Source: Caldilineaceae bacterium SB0661_bin_34 (GTDB taxonomy: Bacteria > Chloroflexota > Anaerolineae > Caldilineales > Caldilineaceae). Taken from it: 64,000 nucleotides of DNA. The notes below the pieces were generated by a model. The model was not told the DNA's origin, ran no database searches, and saw only the letters and a list, made by a program, of their open reading frames with translations. Location of the stretch: NCBI GenBank assembly GCA_009841145.1, contig VXMJ01000026.1:1-64000 (forward strand), written 5' to 3'. This document shows positions 60,388 through 64,000 of the stretch, one piece after another; position 1 is the stretch's first letter; every line of letters begins with the position of its first letter. The position numbers were made by a program, and so were the translations under genes.

Positions 60388-63267
60388 CTACAGCATGCGT
60401 TCGCCGGGGTCGGCATCAAGCGGGATCTGATTGGTGGATCGCCACCGCCAAATGCCGGCGATGACGATGAGCGCCAGCAGGGCAACGACATAGTTCAGGA
60501 CCTCGAACCGGATCTGTTCCTGCTGGGTTAGGGGCTTGAGCAGGCGAATGGTGTTGCCCCGTGCCCGAATCGAAAGCAGTTCCACATCCTCTTGGCTCCA
60601 GTCAACCAGGTTTTGCACGAACCGCAGGTTGTTGGTGACCTGGTCCTGCACCAGGATGCGCATCAGGTCGAGGATCAGGTCGTCCAGAAACTCCGCACTG
60701 CCAATGACCGCCAGCCGGGTGTCGAGGGGAGACGATTCGATGACGTTGAACTCCGTCAGGAGGCCCTCCGCATCTTCCGGTGGTACCGCGCCCTCCTCCA
60801 GCCATGGGTTGGGACGATCCGTGAAGAAGCTGTCGAAGCGCCCCTGGACCGTCACCGCCAGGGGATGGCGCTTGCGCACATCTTCCGGTGCCACATCGAA
60901 ACCGAAGTCCGGATAGGCTTCGAAGTTGGGTTGGATGTCGGGCACGTCCGTGACCCAGGAGTCCTCGCTGGAATACAGGAGCGTGACCGCGTCGCGCTCG
61001 GCGTTGCGTTCGGGGTCGATGGTAATCGGCGAAGCGTAGTTGAGGGTGATGGCAGGCAGGCCGGACACGGCCGGATGGTTGCCCTCCATGGCGTCCGAGC
61101 GGATATCCACAAAGAAGGGATAGTCGAGAGCCTGGTACTCGCTGACCGTAAGGTTGTCCACTTGGCGCGGAATGTTGACCGGGAAAGGCGTGTTTTGAAG
61201 GTCGAGGACCAGCAGCGGTTCAACGACGATGCCGTGGTGGGCCAGCATTTCGTTGAGGTTCAGCGGAGTGCCGGTCAGCGACAGGTCTCCACTCAGCGGA
61301 TGGGGTGCAATGCCGAAGTTCGATGCGGCCACAATCAGGGAGCCGCCGCGCATGAGGAACTGGTCGATGGCGAACAGGGAAAACTCCGACATGTACTGGG
61401 GCGCGATCAGGAACAGGACGTCGATGTGATCCCCAACCGGTCCTGATTCAAGGTCGACCACTTCCACTTCGAACTCGGACGACAGCGAACTCCGTACCGT
61501 ATTCCACGAAGCCAACGGGTCAAGCTGCTGGCCCAGGATCGACTGCGTGGGAATATTGGGTGGCAGCCAGAGGCCGACCGTACGCAGGAATCCCGGCTGG
61601 GTTCGTTGAATGGTCTCGTCGATCACGGTTCTGACAGAGGATCGCGAGATTCCGCCCCTTGGGAATATCAGGTGCAGTTCCCCTGCCAAATCCAGGACCA
61701 GGTGGAAGTAGTAGTCGCTGGGCGACACCATCGATGGAGGATAGGGCTCAAGGCCCCAGGAGTTGATCAACATCTCGCGCGGGAACCGGGCACCTTCCGC
61801 GTCCGGGTTGACTACTTCGAACTCAAAGTAGCCTGAACTGGCCGCAAGCTCCTCGCCGGTCGCGATGATGAGTTCCATGTCGGTGTTGGCCTGCTCGTTC
61901 AGTTGGCCGGGGGTCACGAGGAACGACAGCGTCACGGGTTCGCCCAGGCTGTCCAGCACGGCCTCCACGCTCTGGAAGCCATATACCACCTGTTTGATGG
62001 CCCGCGTCAGGGTGTACTCCAGGGTATCGAGCTGGACATTGGTCGTGCCGTCCCGGTCGTTGGTCACCTTCACCAGATCGGCCACCTGCAGAACGATGTG
62101 CTGGTCGGCATAGCGGATCAGCACATGAAAGTAGGAGTTGCGGACGGCCGATTCGTACCGTTCCTCGATTTGGAACGGGATCGGATTGATGCCGTAGGTT
62201 TGGGTGGCATCGAGTTCCAGGTCGGGATCGGTGGTCGGGTCCAGAACCTGAACTTCCACATTGGCGCCGCCGGCAATGTCGTATTCGGCCAGCATGTCCG
62301 CGATGCCCGAAACCACGGGAGCCAGCTGGGGATGCGTCTTGGCACTGAAGAAACCGGTGATCTTAAGCGGTTCGACCAGGCTGTCCAACAAGGTCTTCGT
62401 GGTTTCCGAAAGGGAGTACTCCTGTTGTTCCGTCACGTCCACGCGCAGGAAGCGCAGGGGATGCAGCCAGATGTTTGACAGGACCAGGTTGGCGATCAGA
62501 AGCGACGACAGCAGGATTTCGCGTTGTCGGACCCGATCATGGCCGCGGCTCCAGCGAATGGACTGTACCGACAGTACGTTCAGGGTCAGGAACACGCCGG
62601 TCAGCGTCAGGTAGTAGACCAGGTCGCGTAGGTCCAGCACACCGCGCTGGATGCTTTGGAAGCGGCTGTCGGTGCCGATGGCACGCAGGAAATCGGCCAT
62701 GGCCGGCGGTACAAACTCGGTGGCGGTGGTGCTGCCAGCGAAATAGAGGAGGCCGCCCACGACTACAGTGATGATGAGCGCAACGATCTGGTTGTCGGTG
62801 CGGCTCGACGCAAACAGGCCCAGGCCGACGTAGGCCGCGCTCAGCAACAGTGTGGCCAGATAGCCGGCGGCGACCGGGCCCCAGTCGATGTTTCCCAGGT
62901 TGGCCACAGTGATGGGCAGGGGGAGCGTGAGTGCGAGGGCCAGTGCCACCATGATCATCACGGACGCGAACTTGGCGACCACCAACGTGAGCGAACCCAC
63001 GGGCAGGGTCAGCAGCGTCTCGAGCGTTCCCGAACGCTGTTCCTCGCTCCACTGCCGCATGGTCAAGGCGGAGATCAGGAAGATCAGCAGAATGGGCATC
63101 CACCGGAAGAGCCCCCGCAGTTCCGCTAGGCCTCCGGCAAAGAAGGCTTCCACCCAGAAAAAGGTGTACAGCGTGAATACCAGGAACACGCCGAGGAAGA
63201 TCAGGGCCATGGGAGAGCCGAAGTAGCTCTCCAGTTCCTTGCCGACAAGCGAACGCAAATGCTTCAT
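60388..63267 (-). CDS. Fused GldF-GldG-type ABC transporter permease/auxiliary protein
   Basis: A 959-residue protein that joins two usually separate subunits. The N-terminal quarter (about 1-250) is an ABC-2-type permease with six spans, including the 'RQWSEEQRSGTLETLLTLPV' loop typical of GldF. After a further span (about 260-275), an extracytoplasmic domain like GldG/ABC_transp_aux occupies most of the rest (with 'YSLSETTKTLLDSLVEPLKI' near its start), and a C-terminal span (about 930-950) returns to the membrane. The fused order matches GldF followed by GldG in Bacteroidetes, where the proteins are needed for gliding; no other gliding genes appear here. It sits between the ATPase and DUF4340 genes. 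Confidence 0.9.
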   Translation of the reverse strand: MKHLRSLVGKELESYFGSPMALIFLGVFLVFTLYTFFWVEAFFAGGLAELRGLFRWMPILLIFLISALTMRQWSEEQRSGTLETLLTLPVGSLTLVVAKFASVMIMVALALALTLPLPITVANLGNIDWGPVAAGYLATLLLSAAYVGLGLFASSRTDNQIVALIITVVVGGLLYFAGSTTATEFVPPAMADFLRAIGTDSRFQSIQRGVLDLRDLVYYLTLTGVFLTLNVLSVQSIRWSRGHDRVRQREILLSSLLIANLVLSNIWLHPLRFLRVDVTEQQEYSLSETTKTLLDSLVEPLKITGFFSAKTHPQLAPVVSGIADMLAEYDIAGGANVEVQVLDPTTDPDLELDATQTYGINPIPFQIEERYESAVRNSYFHVLIRYADQHIVLQVADLVKVTNDRDGTTNVQLDTLEYTLTRAIKQVVYGFQSVEAVLDSLGEPVTLSFLVTPGQLNEQANTDMELIIATGEELAASSGYFEFEVVNPDAEGARFPREMLINSWGLEPYPPSMVSPSDYYFHLVLDLAGELHLIFPRGGISRSSVRTVIDETIQRTQPGFLRTVGLWLPPNIPTQSILGQQLDPLASWNTVRSSLSSEFEVEVVDLESGPVGDHIDVLFLIAPQYMSEFSLFAIDQFLMRGGSLIVAASNFGIAPHPLSGDLSLTGTPLNLNEMLAHHGIVVEPLLVLDLQNTPFPVNIPRQVDNLTVSEYQALDYPFFVDIRSDAMEGNHPAVSGLPAITLNYASPITIDPERNAERDAVTLLYSSEDSWVTDVPDIQPNFEAYPDFGFDVAPEDVRKRHPLAVTVQGRFDSFFTDRPNPWLEEGAVPPEDAEGLLTEFNVIESSPLDTRLAVIGSAEFLDDLILDLMRILVQDQVTNNLRFVQNLVDWSQEDVELLSIRARGNTIRLLKPLTQQEQIRFEVLNYVVALLALIVIAGIWRWRSTNQIPLDADPGERML

Positions 63268-63342
63268 TGCAGGAGATGGCGAAGGGTGTGGACAAAGGGT
63301 TCGAAACCGGCCCCGCCGGTCCCGACGAGGGCGTCCGGGGAC

Positions 63343-64000
63343 TCAGTTCCGGAGTGCCAGATCGTTGAAGGTGGACTCTAGACTCGCGGTTTCGCAATAC
63401 AGTTCGCGCACCGCCCAACCGGCCTTGGCGGCCGTCTGGTAGACCAGAGGGCTCACCTCCTGGGCATCGTCCGCGGTAATCCGGTAACGGGTCTGGCCAT
63501 TCGCTCCCGGCAGTCGATGCACCTCGCCGATGGCGGGATGACGCGCCAGTATCGGCTTGAGATCGGATTCGTCCCGGTCAAGGACCAGCACCACGTCCGT
63601 GGCGCCTTGCAGCTCGTCCAACCGTGCGTTGGAGCGCAGCTTGCCGTTGAGAAGGATTAGCACCCGGTCGCACAGGGCCTCCACCTCGGCCAGGATGTGG
63701 GTGGAGAAGATAATGGTCGAGTGCTCCGCCAGTGATCGAATCAGGGATCTGATCTCGATGATCTGGGTGGGATCGAGCCCCACCGACGGCTCGTCGAAGA
63801 TCAGCAAATCCGGCTTGTGCATGATCGCCTGCGCTATCCCCACCCGTTGTCGGTAGCCTTTGCTCAACGTGCCTATCTTTTGGGTCAGGCGGTCTGTCAG
63901 ACCGGTCGCTTCCGCTGCTTCGAGCACGGCATCCACATGACGGTCGCGTTCCATGCGGTGGAGGTCGGCCATCAGGAGCAGGTAGCCCTGGACCGATAAC
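63343..64000 (-). CDS. GldA-type ABC transporter ATP-binding protein, N-terminus cut by window edge
   Basis: The ATPase partner of the fused permease, open to base 64000, so the Walker A region and start lie beyond the window. The visible part contains 'GYLLLMADLH' before the signature LSKGYRQRVG, Walker B LLIFDEPSVGLDP, and the STHIL switch histidine. The 60-residue C-terminal region after the core is typical of GldA/ABC-2 ATPases. It is the first known gene of the minus-strand operon that continues with the GldF-GldG fusion 75 bases downstream. Confidence 0.93.
   Translation of the reverse strand, partial: LSVQGYLLLMADLHRMERDRHVDAVLEAAEATGLTDRLTQKIGTLSKGYRQRVGIAQAIMHKPDLLIFDEPSVGLDPTQIIEIRSLIRSLAEHSTIIFSTHILAEVEALCDRVLILLNGKLRSNARLDELQGATDVVLVLDRDESDLKPILARHPAIGEVHRLPGANGQTRYRITADDAQEVSPLVYQTAAKAGWAVRELYCETASLESTFNDLALRN

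Noticed and set aside
1-64000. tRNA, rRNA or CRISPR arrays
   Set aside because: No cloverleaf with a convincing T-loop, no rRNA-like conserved stretch and no regularly spaced repeat array was seen by eye.

Overview
The window is a gene-dense, GC-rich bacterial segment that looks like a catabolic and accessory-metabolism region. No rRNA, tRNA or CRISPR was recognised. The mix suggests a heterotrophic, aerobic bacterium, most plausibly Chloroflexota (Caldilineae/Anaerolineae- or SAR202-like). The mix consists of many Gfo/Idh/MocA oxidoreductases, TIM-barrel isomerases, enolase-superfamily and amidohydrolase paralogs, a phytanoyl-CoA dioxygenase-like enzyme, family-5 solute-binding lipoprotein, LysM protein and a GldF-GldG fusion. 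That placement is inferred from gene content only; a marker-gene search would be needed to confirm it.

Layout. 1-4544: end of a peptide-type ABC permease gene (minus), a Gfo/Idh/MocA dehydrogenase, a family-5 substrate-binding lipoprotein and a small SH3-like lipoprotein. 4680-11201: an RraA-like protein (minus), then a plus-strand run of a mandelate-racemase-type enzyme, an SDR, two tandem PF04909-type amidohydrolases, a Rieske ferredoxin and a D-2-hydroxyacid dehydrogenase. 11382-18444: a purine-degradation locus (allantoinase, ureidoglycine aminohydrolase, guanine deaminase, HIU hydrolase, uricase, OHCU decarboxylase) interrupted by an ISAs1-type transposase remnant and a LysM lipid-less secreted protein. 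18538-29465: a TIM-barrel isomerase (minus) divergent from a myo-inositol catabolic operon (iolB, iolC, iolD, iolA, Zn-alcohol dehydrogenase, Gfo/Idh, IolE-like, aldose-epimerase-like). 29793-41348: carbohydrate enzymes (GH116-like, GH43-like, DUF4038-like), a 2H phosphoesterase, a class III aminotransferase, a PhyH dioxygenase, a TIM-barrel protein and a YtcJ-like amidohydrolase.

41639-51707: a MacB/LolD-type ABC ATPase with a 1341-residue FtsX-like permease, a thioredoxin-like protein, a cytochrome P450, 3-hydroxybutyrate dehydrogenase, a second divergent enolase-superfamily member and an SDR. 51708-54319: a small accessory patch with a decayed IS630-like transposase and an intact AbiEi/AbiEii type IV toxin-antitoxin pair. 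54465-64000 (all minus): a YkgJ-like cysteine-cluster protein, a beta-propeller protein plus an Ldh2-type dehydrogenase, and an operon encoding GldA-like ATPase, GldF-GldG fusion, DUF4340 protein, APH-type kinase and an enolase-like protein with changed active-site residues.

How it works together. Guanine deaminase, uricase, HIU hydrolase, OHCU decarboxylase, allantoinase and ureidoglycine aminohydrolase give most of guanine-to-ureidoglycolate catabolism; xanthine dehydrogenase and allantoate amidohydrolase are not in the window. The iol operon supplies the central steps from inosose to malonate semialdehyde and onward, but no recognisable iolJ aldolase or inositol transporter is here. Several junctions carry long GC hairpins without a U-tract that probably end transcripts. 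The least conventional items are the enolase-like/kinase pair (56878-59227), the GldF-GldG fusion, the giant permease with a Leu/Gly-repeat ectodomain, and the tandem amidohydrolase-Rieske cassette.
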